In this document: piece by piece, positions 17,360-25,121 of the stretch | How the letters are laid out: each line of letters starts with the position of its first letter | Numbering within the stretch: the stretch's first letter is position 1 | DNA from: DATFQE01 sp963733845 | GTDB taxonomy: Bacteria > Actinomycetota > Thermoleophilia > Gaiellales > Gaiellaceae | Length of the DNA stretch: 64,000 nucleotides | Assembly: GCA_963733845.1 (NCBI GenBank) | Contig: CAVTEM010000005.1 | Location: forward strand, 257,371 to 321,370 | Direction of reading: 5' to 3' | Position numbers and translations under genes: made by a program | The notes under the pieces: generated by a model | Seen by the model: only the letters and a program-made list of their open reading frames with translations | Told to the model about the DNA's origin: nothing | The model's database searches: none

Positions 17360-18104
17360 TGCCCCCGCGCGCCCGAGCCCGCGCAGCCGAGACGGCGTGC
17401 GCCTGCTCCTCGAGCTCGTCTCCGAGCGGCTCCAGCTGAGGCGCCTCGCCGCCCGCGGCGTGGCCCAGCGCCTGCGCCAGCAGCCAGTCCGCGAGCCACG
17501 GGTTCCGCGGGAGCAGGGGGCCGTGGAGATACGTCCCGACCGCCCGACCGGCCCGGCAGCCCTCGAAGCCGCTCTCGCCGTCGTTACCGAACCCGGCGAT
17601 CACGCGTCCGAGCGGCTCGGCGCCCTCCTCGAGGTAGGTGCGCCCTGCGTGGTTCTCGAATCCCGCGAGCGTCCTGCTCACGCCGGGCTCGAGCTCACAC
17701 TCGAGCAGGCAGTCGCCGATCATCCGCGTCTCGCCGGCGACCGTGTACAGCGGCAGGACGCCCGCTCCGGGCTGCTCCGCGCCGCTGACGTCCCGGTAGA
17801 AGCCGCCGAGCAGCTGGTAGCCACCGCAGACGGCGAGGACGGCCGCCCCGCCGCGGATCGCCTCGCGCAGCGCCTCGCCCTTGGAGGCCAGATCGGGCGC
17901 GATCAGCGCCTGTTCGCGGTCCTGGCCGCCGCCGACGTAGAAGAGGTCGTGGCGACCGGGCTCGAACGTGTCGCCGACGCCGATCGCCTCGACCGAGAGC
18001 TCGATCCCGCGCCAGGCCGACCGCCGCTCCAGCACGGCGATGTTGCCGCGATCCGCGTAGATGTTGAGGTAGTCGGGGTAGAGGTGGCCGACCGTGAGCT
18101 TCAC
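17355..18104 (-). CDS. gatD: GatD-like glutaminase subunit of lipid II isoglutaminyl synthase
   Basis: 249-aa class I glutamine amidotransferase-like protein (CobB/CobQ type). GTG 18104 overlaps the murT stop (GTGA) and starts LTVGHLYPDYLNIYADRGN, a string typical of GatD. Nucleophile Cys lies in VCGGYQLLG; GGGQDREQ and the distal His in TYLHGPLLPRNPWLAD complete the glutaminase site. With MurT it amidates D-Glu of the peptidoglycan stem to D-isoglutamine. An ORF extending further upstream is only a shadow of murT. Confidence 0.9.
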   Translation of the reverse strand: MKLTVGHLYPDYLNIYADRGNIAVLERRSAWRGIELSVEAIGVGDTFEPGRHDLFYVGGGQDREQALIAPDLASKGEALREAIRGGAAVLAVCGGYQLLGGFYRDVSGAEQPGAGVLPLYTVAGETRMIGDCLLECELEPGVSRTLAGFENHAGRTYLEEGAEPLGRVIAGFGNDGESGFEGCRAGRAVGTYLHGPLLPRNPWLADWLLAQALGHAAGGEAPQLEPLGDELEEQAHAVSAARARARGGK

Positions 18105-19477
18105 GCCGCGCGCTCCCAGTAGCGCTTGGCGTAGCCCCGCTCGGCCACGATCCGCTGCAGCTCGAGCATGGCGGTGTACGTGGGTAGTGCCACGAGCGTG
18201 CCACCCGCCGGCGTCAGCTCCAGCGCCCGATCGAGCGCGCGGGCCAGGTCGGGCACGACGTCGATCGCGCCTTCGTCGAAGCCGCCGTACTTCGCGCGCA
18301 GGGCGAGCTCGGCCGCCCGCCCGCCCGTCACCACCAGGCGCTCGAGCCCATCGAGCAGCGGCTCGAAGTCGACGTCCCAGATCCACGAGACGTCGCGGCC
18401 GTCGGCGATCTCGTCGTTGAGCGCGGCCAGAACGAGCCGAGGCGCGCCCCCCGCGACCAGCGTCCGCACCGCCTCGTTGGCGCCGGCCGGGTTCTTGATC
18501 AGCAGGACGACGAGCGTCCGGTCGCCGACAGCGATCCGCTCGAAGCGCCCGAAGGCGGCGCTGAAGCGCTCCAGCCCCGCCACCACCTCGGCCAGCGGGA
18601 CGTCCTGCGCGAGCGCCAGGGAGGCGGCCGCGAGGGCGTTGTAGACGTTGTAGAGGCCGGGCAGCGGCAGCGACACCCGTGCCGCCCCCTCGGGTGCGAC
18701 GAGCTGGAACTCCACGCCGTCGAGTCCTCCGAGCTCGATCTCCCGCGCGACGACGTCCGGCTGCGGTCTTGCGTGGCCGCAGGCGGGACAGCGGTAGTCG
18801 CCGAGGTGCCCGACGTAGGCGGCCGCGTACTCGTACGGAGTCCCGCAGACCAGGCACCACTTGGAGTCGGCGGCGTGCTGCAGCGTGGGGGAGGAGTGGC
18901 GCGGGTCGTCGAGCCCGAACAGCAGGCGCCGCTCGCGCTCGCGCGCGAGGTCTCCGACCTGCGGGTCGTCCGCGTTGGCGACCACGAACGCCGAGGGGTC
19001 CAGACCAGCGACCGCTGAACGCCAGCGGGCGGCGACGTGCTCCAGCTCGCCGTAGCGGTCGAGCTGGTCGCGGAAGAGGTTCCCGAGCGCCAGCGCGCGG
19101 GGACGCACGCGGCGGATCACCTCGGGCAGCGCCGCCTCGTCCACCTCGAACAGGCCCAGCTCGGCGTCGCGGGCCGAGAGCAGCGTCGAGGCGACCCCCG
19201 AGAGCAGGTTGGCTCCGGCGCGGTTGTGGGCGAGCCGCACCCGCGGGGAGAGGATCTCCGCGACCATCGCCGCGGTCGTCGTCTTTCCGTTCGTGGCCGA
19301 CACGAGCAGCGAGCCGCGGGGCAAACGCGCGGCGAGCCGGTCGACCGCATCCGGGTCGAGCTTGGAGAGCACCTTCCCCGGCAGTGTCGTGCCGCCGCCG
19401 GCGCCGGTGAAGCGCGAAAGCGTGCCGGCCGCCCGGGCGGCGGCGATGCCGGCGACGAGCGGAATGCGCGGTCGCAT
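18101..19477 (-). CDS. murT: MurT: lipid II isoglutaminyl synthase, Mur-ligase-like subunit
   Basis: 458-aa Mur-ligase family protein. ATG 19477. The ATP site is SATNGKTTTAAMVAEIL (about 61-77). GNLFRDQLDRYGELE is a MurT signature. A zinc ribbon inserted in the central domain has CLVCGTPYEYAA and CPACGHARP (four Cys). The C-terminal DUF1727 domain ends YAKRYWERAA. Forms the MurT-GatD complex at the inner face of the membrane. Together with the dap genes this window carries several peptidoglycan stem-peptide steps. Confidence 0.93.
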   Translation of the reverse strand: MRPRIPLVAGIAAARAAGTLSRFTGAGGGTTLPGKVLSKLDPDAVDRLAARLPRGSLLVSATNGKTTTAAMVAEILSPRVRLAHNRAGANLLSGVASTLLSARDAELGLFEVDEAALPEVIRRVRPRALALGNLFRDQLDRYGELEHVAARWRSAVAGLDPSAFVVANADDPQVGDLARERERRLLFGLDDPRHSSPTLQHAADSKWCLVCGTPYEYAAAYVGHLGDYRCPACGHARPQPDVVAREIELGGLDGVEFQLVAPEGAARVSLPLPGLYNVYNALAAASLALAQDVPLAEVVAGLERFSAAFGRFERIAVGDRTLVVLLIKNPAGANEAVRTLVAGGAPRLVLAALNDEIADGRDVSWIWDVDFEPLLDGLERLVVTGGRAAELALRAKYGGFDEGAIDVVPDLARALDRALELTPAGGTLVALPTYTAMLELQRIVAERGYAKRYWERAA

Positions 19478-19515
19478 CCGGGGGAGCCTAACGAGAGGCC
19501 GCTGTTCACTCGTTC

Positions 19516-19561
19516 GGGGGAAATCCCCCTGGTTCTGCTGGGTTCCTCCCCCGACGGGGGA
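19516..19561. repeat. Two GC hairpins in the murT upstream region
   Basis: GGGGG-AAAT-CCCCC (19516-19529) and TCCCCCG-A-CGGGGGA (19547-19561) lie 40-85 bp upstream of murT. A third inverted repeat, CGTGCT/AGCACG (19622-19627 with 19634-19639), sits nearer the next gene. Function unknown; operators or attenuator-like leader hairpins of murT are possible. Confidence 0.4.
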
Positions 19562-19654
19562 TGAGGCTGCGCCGCGCTGGACGTACTTCCGCTCGATTTA
19601 GACGTCCGGTATGCGCTCACTCGTGCTGGTTCGAGCACGTCTGTTAGGGGCGAC

Positions 19655-19682
19655 TTGCAGTTGACGAGATTTGCTCTACCAT
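19655..19682 (+). promoter_or_regulatory. Predicted promoter of the HNH-repeat gene
   Basis: TTGCAG (19655-19660), 16-nt spacer, TACCAT (19677-19682). Transcription would start about 19689-19690, exactly at the second ATG of the gene, supporting leaderless translation from 19690 in preference to the ATG at 19681. Confidence 0.45.
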
Positions 19683-19689
19683 GTTTGGC

Positions 19690-20379
19690 ATGGCCCGCAA
19701 GCCGGCCTACCGGGCGCTCGAGAACATCGATCCCGAGGCGCTCGCGGCCTTTCAGCGCCGGATCCGCCGCCGCTACTCGGACGAGTCGATCCTGGCCGAG
19801 CTGAAGGCGTGCGCTCAGCGGCTCGGACGCTCGCCGACGATGCGCGAGTTCGCGGGCGACCCGAAGACGAGGGTGCACCCGCAGACGGTGATCGAGCACT
19901 TCGGCAGCTGGAACGAGGCGAAGCGCAGGGCGGGCCTCGTGCCACGCCGGTTCGCCACCCGAGAGGAGCTGCTCGACCTGCTTCGCGGCCTCGGAGAGCG
20001 GCTCGGCCGGACGCCGACGGCCAAGGATCTCGACGCGAGCCGCCGCTCGATGCCGTCCAAGTCGCTCTACTGGCACACCTTCGGCTCGCTCACGAACGCG
20101 CTGCGCGAGGCCGGCTTCGACGTCCCGGTGGGGGAGGAGCGGCTCGAGCGCGCGGTCGACCAGGGGGCTGCGCTGGCTCGGGGGCTCGGGCGGCTACCGA
20201 AGTTCGCCGACTGGGGCGAGGCGCGGCGCGCCGATGCGTCGCTGCTGACCGAGTGGCAGGTCTACCGCATGTTCGACGCCAGGCGAGGCGCCTGGTCGAC
20301 GTTCCAGTTCCTGATTCGCGAGCGCCTGCGCGAGCAGGGCGTCGGCGTCTCCGAGGACGGGACGCTCGCGGCGGCTTGA
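19690..20379 (+). CDS. Homing-endonuclease-associated repeat (HNH_repeat) protein
   Basis: 229 aa from ATG 19690 (an ATG at 19681 adds three residues but falls inside the predicted -10 box). It is built of helical repeats of the homing-endonuclease-associated type. One is LGRSPTMREFAG ... FGSWNEAKRRAGL (about 45-82); the next is LGRTPTAKDLDAS ... FGSLTNALREAGF (about 105-142). A more divergent third copy runs from GLGRLPKFADW to the end. No HNH nuclease motif is present, so this is a stand-alone array, plausibly DNA-binding. Convergent with the amidotransferase gene, 6 bp away. Real target and role unknown. Confidence 0.75.
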   Translation: MARKPAYRALENIDPEALAAFQRRIRRRYSDESILAELKACAQRLGRSPTMREFAGDPKTRVHPQTVIEHFGSWNEAKRRAGLVPRRFATREELLDLLRGLGERLGRTPTAKDLDASRRSMPSKSLYWHTFGSLTNALREAGFDVPVGEERLERAVDQGAALARGLGRLPKFADWGEARRADASLLTEWQVYRMFDARRGAWSTFQFLIRERLREQGVGVSEDGTLAAA

Positions 20380-20385
20380 GGCCCG

Positions 20386-21174
20386 CTAGACGGCGGCCGC
20401 GATCGCGGCCAGGCGCTTGAGGCACGACGCGCCCTCGCGAGGCGCGCGAACGGCGGGGAGGGGGGTCTCCTCGAAGGCGTGGTCGGGCCGGAAGCGCTCT
20501 CGCCAGACCTCCCGTCCGTGGGCCAGGGCGAGCAGGGTCCCCTCCTGGATCTCCTCACGCTCGAGCTCGAGCTCGCAGTAGCGCTCTGCGAGCTTCAGCG
20601 TCGCCTCGGTCGACGCGAAGAGGATCTCCTGCTCGCCGCGGCCGACCCAGAGCGGGCGGCCGACGCCTCGGGCGAGGAAGAGCACGTCAGCGCGGCGCTC
20701 GTCCATCCAGGCGGATGCCATCGAGCCGCACAGCTCCTCGAGCACCTCGGCACGGCTGTCCGCGAACTGGGCGAGCGCGAAGATCGCGACCGAGTCGACG
20801 GTCATGTCCGGAGCAGAGCGCACGAATCGATGCCGGGCAAAGATCTCTTCGTCGTTCGTGATGATCCCGTTGTGGATCCCGACGACGCTCCCGTGACGCA
20901 CGGGGTGGTTGTTGGACTCGATCGACGGGAGGCCCTTCGTGTAGTCGCGCACGTGGACGAGCACCTGGGTGGCATCGTCCGGGACGCTGACGCGATCGAG
21001 GAGCGCGCTCGCACCGGAGCGCTGCTTGTGCACCTCGACGCTACCGCTGGAGCGGTACGCGTACCCGACTGCATCGGCCCCGCGCTCGGCGATCCCGGCG
21101 AGCAATGCCTGCGCGGTGAACGTGCGATCGAAGTCGCTGTTGGAGTTGAGGCTGTATCCCGCGATTCCGCACAT
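20386..21174 (-). CDS. Class II glutamine amidotransferase domain protein
   Basis: 262-aa Ntn-hydrolase-type amidotransferase. ATG 21174 is followed by Cys2 (MCGIAGY), the nucleophile after Met removal. GlmS/PurF-like features: ERGADAVGYAYR, VHVRDYTKG, NNHPVRHGSVVGIHNGIITN (oxyanion/substrate loop) and SMASAWMDERRADVLFLARG. No synthase domain is attached, so the ammonia acceptor is unknown. It might act with a partner elsewhere or as a stand-alone glutaminase. The upstream gap to the sigma gene (21175-21430) holds two palindromes. Confidence 0.82.
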   Translation of the reverse strand: MCGIAGYSLNSNSDFDRTFTAQALLAGIAERGADAVGYAYRSSGSVEVHKQRSGASALLDRVSVPDDATQVLVHVRDYTKGLPSIESNNHPVRHGSVVGIHNGIITNDEEIFARHRFVRSAPDMTVDSVAIFALAQFADSRAEVLEELCGSMASAWMDERRADVLFLARGVGRPLWVGRGEQEILFASTEATLKLAERYCELELEREEIQEGTLLALAHGREVWRERFRPDHAFEETPLPAVRAPREGASCLKRLAAIAAAV

Positions 21175-21366
21175 ATCGGTCTCTCTAACTTAGTTGCAGT
21201 ACCAGACGACGAAAGGGCTAAACCTGGGCTCGAATGCGACAAAACCGCACGCGACCCCTGCTTCATTACGACGCATGGGTCTCCTGCCGGTTTGTATGAG
21301 AAATGTGAAGAATTCTCCGCAATCGCTCCACACACACCTGAACGGCCCTCCTCGGCCTCCTCGCAT

Positions 21367-21397
21367 CCCTCGATCGAGGGTTTGAGCTTTCGCTCAA
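21367..21397. promoter_or_regulatory. Palindrome and hairpin upstream of a sigma factor gene
   Basis: A 14-bp perfect palindrome CCCTCGATCGAGGG (21367-21380) is followed by the hairpin TTGAGC-TTTC-GCTCAA (21382-21397), 34-64 bp before the ATG at 21431. A close relative, CCCTCGCGCGAGGG, precedes the arginase gene at 35752. Likely operator; the cognate regulator is unknown. The rest of 21175-21430 shows no ORF. Confidence 0.4.
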
Positions 21398-21430
21398 GTC
21401 CATTCGTCAGAACGCCGATAGACGGTTCGA

Positions 21431-22381
21431 ATGGCACAACGGCCCCTACCCGAGCGGGACTTCGACACGCCCGCAGAACCGCATCTCGAGCTGCTCCCTC
21501 CGGCCGAAGCCGAACCGGAGGAGGCCGAGGAGCGTGAGGAGCGTGAAGAGGCGGGGCCGACCCAGGACCCCCTCAAGCTCTACGTCCGTCAGATCGGCGA
21601 CGGCCCGCTGCTCACAGCGGCGGAGGAGCGGGAGCTCGCCCGGCGCAAGGACGCGGGCGACGAGCTGGCCAAGCAGCGGCTGATCGAGTGCAACCTGCGC
21701 CTGGTCATGTCGATCACGCGCAACTACACGAAGGCCGGCGTTCCGCTGCTCGATCTGATCCAGGAGGGCAACCTGGGCCTGATTCGCGCCGTCGAGAAGT
21801 TCGACTGGAAGCTCGGCTACAAGCTGTCGACGTACGCGACCTGGTGGATTCGCCAGGCCGTGACGCGCGCGCTCGCCGACCAGGGGCGGACGATCCGACT
21901 CCCGGTCCACGTCGCCGAGCAGGCCCGCCGCGTGCTCCGTGCCCGCAGGATCCTGACGCAGAAGCTCAACCGCGACCCGGTTCCCGAGGAGCTGGCGGCG
22001 GAGAGCGGCCTCACGGTCGAGCGCGTGAACGAGCTGCTCGAGCTCGTCGAGGATCCCGTCAGCCTCGAGACGCCGGTCGGCGACGGCGAGAGCATGTACT
22101 CCGACCTGATCGAGGACAAGGATTCCGAGTCGCCCGCCGGCGCCACCGCGAAGCTCCTGCGCTCGCGTGAGCTGGCCCGGGCGCTCACCCGCCTCAACCC
22201 CCGCATGCAGCGCGTTCTGGCGCTGCGCTTCGGGCTCGACGGAGAGAAGCCGCAGACGCTCGAGCAGGTCGGCGGCGAGCTCGGGATCACGCGCGAGCGC
22301 GTCCGCCAGCTCGAGTCGCGCGCCCTCCGCGAGCTCCGCACGGTCGCGCCGAGCCTCCAGCTCTACCTCGAGGCCGAGTAG
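21431..22381 (+). CDS. RNA polymerase sigma-70 family factor (group 1/2)
   Basis: 316 aa. An acidic N-terminus (EEREEREE) leads into region 1.2 (DPLKLYVRQIGDGPLLTAAEE). Region 2 carries the RpoD box LLDLIQEGNLGLIRAVEKFDW and KLSTYATWWIRQAVTRAL. Region 3 includes TIRLPVHVAEQ, and region 4 ends in the HTH TLEQVGGELGITRERVRQLESRAL. It lacks a long region 1.1, so it may be an alternative primary-like (SigB/HrdB-paralogue) factor. A second such factor lies 0.7 kb downstream on the other strand, so this may not be the main housekeeping sigma. Confidence 0.9.
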   Translation: MAQRPLPERDFDTPAEPHLELLPPAEAEPEEAEEREEREEAGPTQDPLKLYVRQIGDGPLLTAAEERELARRKDAGDELAKQRLIECNLRLVMSITRNYTKAGVPLLDLIQEGNLGLIRAVEKFDWKLGYKLSTYATWWIRQAVTRALADQGRTIRLPVHVAEQARRVLRARRILTQKLNRDPVPEELAAESGLTVERVNELLELVEDPVSLETPVGDGESMYSDLIEDKDSESPAGATAKLLRSRELARALTRLNPRMQRVLALRFGLDGEKPQTLEQVGGELGITRERVRQLESRALRELRTVAPSLQLYLEAE

Positions 22382-22402
22382 CTCGCCAGCCAAGGCGACG
22401 GG

Positions 22403-22408
22403 TACCGT
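22403..22408 (+). promoter_or_regulatory. Predicted -10 box of the CpsB-like gene
   Basis: TACCGT ends 6 nt before the GTG at 22415, consistent with leaderless transcription of the phosphatase gene from just after the sigma gene. Confidence 0.35.
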
Positions 22409-22414
22409 GGACGG

Positions 22415-23146
22415 GTGCCCGGCTTCGTCGACATCCACTCGCATGTCGTGCCCTCGGGCGACGACGGCGCGCAGACGGTCGAGCAAGGCATCGAGCTGTG
22501 CCGCGAGGCCGCTCGACGCGGCACGACCGTCCTCTACGCAACGCCGCACGTCTGGGCGCACCTGCCCTTGACGGCCGAGCGCGAGCGGTTGCTGCTGGAG
22601 GCATTCGAGCGGGTCGCAGCGGCCGCACCGCTGGAGTTGAGGCTCGGCTACGAGCTCGCACCGGCACGCTGGCTGCTGCGCGAGGACCTGGGCCGCTACC
22701 GGCTCCAGGCCACGGAGTCCGTCCTGATCGAGGTTCCGTTCGTCGGCTCGCCCGCCGTCACGGTCGCGCTCGCCGAGCTCGCGGAGGCCCAGGGCCTGCA
22801 GCCGATCGTCGCGCATCCCGAGCGTGGGGAGGAGGTCGGCCTGGCGCTCGCTGAGGAGCTGGCCGAGCGAGGCTGGCAGCTGCAGGTGAACGCGAGCAGC
22901 CTGCTCGGCCGCCACGGCGACGACGCCGAGCAGACCGCCTGGGCGCTGCTACGGGACGGGACGCCGGCGTTCGTCGCCTCGGACGGCCACCGGGAGAGCC
23001 GGCCGCCGCACCTGGATTCGGCCTTCGAGCTCGCGAAAGGGGAGCTCGGCCCGGAGGCTGCGCTGCGCTATTTCGACGGGACCGAGCTCGGCGCGGACGC
23101 TACTGCTCCACGCCTTCCATCTCGCGCAGCTTCGCCAGGCGCCTGA
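22415..23146 (+). CDS. CpsB/CapC-like PHP-family protein-tyrosine phosphatase
   Basis: 243-aa metal-dependent PHP phosphatase. The metal-binding motif DIHSHVVPSGDDG starts at residue 6, with later ligands in ATPHVWAH, VAHPERG and VASDGHRESRPPHL. This family (CpsB, YwqE) removes phosphate from tyrosine kinases that control capsule or exopolysaccharide export. GTG start 33 bp after the sigma gene. The last 47 bp overlap the end of the convergent sigma gene, so the C-terminal tail (ADATAPRLPSRAASPGA) is probably non-essential. Confidence 0.83.
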   Translation: MPGFVDIHSHVVPSGDDGAQTVEQGIELCREAARRGTTVLYATPHVWAHLPLTAERERLLLEAFERVAAAAPLELRLGYELAPARWLLREDLGRYRLQATESVLIEVPFVGSPAVTVALAELAEAQGLQPIVAHPERGEEVGLALAEELAERGWQLQVNASSLLGRHGDDAEQTAWALLRDGTPAFVASDGHRESRPPHLDSAFELAKGELGPEAALRYFDGTELGADATAPRLPSRAASPGA

Positions 23147-24164
23147 GCGAGTCGAGCTCGATCTGGCGGACGCGCTCGCGTGTCAGCCCGAGCCGGCGGC
23201 CGATCTCCTCGAGCGTCTTCGGCTCGTGGTCTCCCAGGCCGTAGCGCAGGACGATCACCTGCCGCTCGCGGTCGCCGAGCGCGCCGAGCGCGAGCGTGAG
23301 GGCCTGCGAGCGCAGGTTGATCTCGACTTCGTCCTCGGGCAGCGGGCCCTCGCCCGCGAGGAAGTCGCCGAAGACCGCGTCCTCCTCTTCGCCGACGGGC
23401 TGGTCGAGGCTCGTGGACGCGCGCGCCGCGGCACGCACCTCGCGTGCCTGCTCGATCGGAAGGCTGGCTTCCTCGGCGATCTCGTCCAGCGTCGGCTCGC
23501 GCCCGAGCTGCGTCCAGAGGATGCGCTCGGCCTTGTTCATCTTCTGCAGCCGCTCGACGATGTGGACCGGCATCCGGATCGTCCGCGCCTTGTCGGCGAG
23601 CGCCCGCGCGACCGCCTGGCGGATCCACCAGGTGGCGTACGTGGAGAACTTGTAGCCCCGGCGCCAGTCGAACTTCTCGACGGCGCGGATCAGCCCGAGC
23701 GTGCCCTCCTGGATCAGGTCGAGGAAGGGGAGCCCCTGGTTGCGGTAGTTCTTGGCGATCGAGACGACCAGGCGCAGGTTGGACTGGATCATGTGCTGCT
23801 TCGCCTGCATGTCACCGCGCTCGATCCGCTTGGAAAGCTCGACCTCCTGGGCCGCGGTCAGGAGCGCATGCCGGCCGGCCTCACGCAGGAACAGCTGGAG
23901 CGCGTCGGTCGTGGTCTCGAACGACGTCTGCAGCGGCGGTGGCGGAGGCGGCGGCGGGGCGGCGTCAGGGCGCTCGTCCTCGTTGATCTCGACGTTCCGC
24001 TGGTCGAGCTCGCGGTACAGGGCTTCCGTCTCGAGCGCGTCCAGCTCGTGCGTCTCGACCAGCTCGGTGAGCTGCGTGCGGCGGACGACGCCGGATTCAG
24101 CCGCGCCCTCCAGCAAGATCCGGACGTCCTCGTACTGGAGAACGCTCTCGATGTAAACCGACAT
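23100..24164 (-). CDS. rpoD: RNA polymerase primary-type sigma factor (RpoD/SigA-like)
   Basis: 354 aa, ATG 24164 with an AGGAG-type ribosome site upstream. The N-terminal helical part (1-65) resembles region 1.1. A Pro-run of eight follows (about 70-77), then region 1.2 (DALQLFLREAGRHALLTAAQE). Region 2 has LPFLDLIQEGTLGLIRAVEKFDW and KFSTYATWWIRQAVARAL. Region 4 has TLEEIGRRLGLTRERVRQIELDSLRRL. The full set of regions makes this the better candidate for the housekeeping sigma. It faces the CpsB-like gene, overlapping 47 bp at the 3' ends. Symbol given by similarity; the organism clearly has at least one paralogue. Confidence 0.88.
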   Translation of the reverse strand: MSVYIESVLQYEDVRILLEGAAESGVVRRTQLTELVETHELDALETEALYRELDQRNVEINEDERPDAAPPPPPPPPLQTSFETTTDALQLFLREAGRHALLTAAQEVELSKRIERGDMQAKQHMIQSNLRLVVSIAKNYRNQGLPFLDLIQEGTLGLIRAVEKFDWRRGYKFSTYATWWIRQAVARALADKARTIRMPVHIVERLQKMNKAERILWTQLGREPTLDEIAEEASLPIEQAREVRAAARASTSLDQPVGEEEDAVFGDFLAGEGPLPEDEVEINLRSQALTLALGALGDRERQVIVLRYGLGDHEPKTLEEIGRRLGLTRERVRQIELDSLRRLAKLREMEGVEQ

Positions 24165-24411
24165 CTAGCTCCTGTTCTGTTCCCGTTGGACGGCGAGAGC
24201 CAAACATACGCGTCTCGGTGGGCCCGGGTCGGTGGAAGGCACCGGTCAGAGCCGCCGAGGCAACGTCGCCGCCTCCGTCGTGCGCAGACGGAGGCTGGCG
24301 GTGACACCGGCACGGTACTCCCGCGTGCCCGCAGAAGCAACGAATCCGAAACTCACGGGTTGTTCCGTGTCGCGCGAGTTGCCCCCGGATCGCGCAACAG
24401 CCGAACGCACG

Positions 24412-24425
24412 ATAACGCGCGTTAT
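24412..24425. promoter_or_regulatory. 14-bp perfect palindrome next to a TTGACA box
   Basis: ATAACGCGCGTTAT reads the same on both strands. On the minus strand TTGACA (24430-24425) abuts and overlaps it by one base, about 260 bp before the sigma gene start. A matching -10 was not found at 17 nt, so an operator is likelier than a complete promoter. Confidence 0.4.
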
Positions 24426-24620
24426 GTCAAGTCGAGGCTTGCCGCGCTCCACCCCGGCTCGGCTGCTGACTCTCGCGACAGGTCCGATTTGACGACCGTG
24501 CCCAGATCGGACAAACTCCCGCACTCGCATCGCTGAGCCGTTCCGTTGGACGGAGCGATCCTCGAGCAGGTGCCGACTCCTCTGCCTCGTCACAACCTGG
24601 AAAGAAAGCTGTGGAAATGT

Positions 24621-24655
24621 GGAAAACTGAACTTTCCGCAAATTGCGGGTTTTCC
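24621..24655. repeat. Nested inverted repeat, terminator-like
   Basis: Outer arms GGAAAAC (24621-24627) and GTTTTCC (24649-24655) enclose an inner CCGCAA-A-TTGCGG (24636-24648). On the plus strand the inner stem is followed by GTTTTCCTTTC, an imperfect T tract, so it could stop transcription entering the small RNA gene. Confidence 0.4.
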
Positions 24656-24668
24656 TTTCTCCGACGAC

Positions 24669-24697
24669 TTGCGGGTCCCCTCGACTGCCCCTAGATT
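24669..24697 (+). promoter_or_regulatory. Predicted promoter of the candidate small RNA
   Basis: TTGCGG (24669-24674), 17-nt spacer, TAGATT (24692-24697). The predicted start, about 24704, falls at the first base pairs of the RNA's closing stem. Confidence 0.5.
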
Positions 24698-24703
24698 GCG
24701 TCC

Positions 24704-24850
24704 TGCGCCGAACACGGAACGCGAGTAGGTTGAAGCGGCACCGGGCAGTCGTAGGCGGAAGCCGAAAGCTGGCTGAGGCAGTGGACGGAAGCGAAACCGG
24801 TTCGGCGAAATGGCCCGAGGGGGTGCTTGCACTTCCTCGGGCCTTTACTT
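24704..24850 (+). ncRNA. Candidate structured small RNA with its own promoter and terminator
   Basis: About 145 nt between a good promoter and a strong intrinsic terminator. An 8-bp perfect closing stem pairs CGCCGAAC (24706-24713) with GTTCGGCG (24800-24807). Inside are a GGC-GGAA-GCC hairpin (24754-24763) and three related segments beginning CGGAA at 24715, 24756 and 24786; the last two share CGGAAGC followed by CGAAA. It does not match the SRP, tmRNA, 6S, cobalamin, SAM-IV or ydaO motifs that I can recall. It could be a stand-alone regulator, or a leader controlling the small membrane protein that starts at 24895. No ORF in the stretch has a plausible start. Confidence 0.55.
24812..24850 (+). 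terminator. Intrinsic terminator of the candidate small RNA
   Basis: GGCCCGAGG (24812-24820), a 14-nt loop, CCTCGGGCC (24835-24843), then TTTACTTT. The 9-bp GC stem plus T-rich tail is the clearest Rho-independent terminator in the window. Confidence 0.75.
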
Positions 24851-24894
24851 TGCCCGCACCTTTTCAGCTTGCAGCGAATAGCATCCGCGGACTC

Positions 24895-25098
24895 GTGCAC
24901 CTGCGTTCCCCCAGCATCGATCAGGGCGTCCAGGCAGGCCTCTGGGGCATCGGCCTCGCGGTGCTGATCTGGCTCGGCCTGCTGGCGTTCGGCGTCTCCG
25001 GGGGGACGTCGTTCATCATGGCCGTGCTGGCGGGGGCCGCGATCTTCCTGTACGTCCGCCTCTTCGGCGGCGACGAGCCCCAACGCTCCCGCCGGTAG
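24895..25098 (+). CDS. Small two-helix membrane protein
   Basis: 67 aa from GTG 24895. Longer in-frame ORFs run back through the small-RNA terminator and are not credible. Two hydrophobic helices (about 17-34 and 40-56) separated by a Gly-rich turn, then a charged tail GGDEPQRSRR. No family recognised. It begins 45 nt after the terminator, so read-through from the structured RNA could control it. Confidence 0.55.
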   Translation: MHLRSPSIDQGVQAGLWGIGLAVLIWLGLLAFGVSGGTSFIMAVLAGAAIFLYVRLFGGDEPQRSRR

Positions 25099-25121
25099 AG
25101 CACGCGGCGTTGGCGCTTCCG

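Larger units (their letters stand above)
24165..24668. other. Non-coding region upstream of the sigma gene
   Basis: About 500 bp with no supported gene. It holds an 11-nt direct repeat CCGTTGGACGG (24183-24193 and 24543-24553), each copy also a small hairpin. A 14-bp palindrome at 24412 and a longer hairpin at 24621 are listed separately. GC content falls visibly from about 24590 to 24660. Probably regulatory DNA for the sigma gene plus the upstream flank of the candidate small RNA. Confidence 0.5.

Noticed and set aside
24704..24850. SRP RNA, tmRNA, 6S or a known riboswitch
   Set aside because: None of the conserved strings I know for these classes is present.
24643..24894. N-terminal extension of the small membrane protein
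   Set aside because: It would translate through the small RNA and its terminator; the hydrophobic protein starts naturally at GTG 24895.
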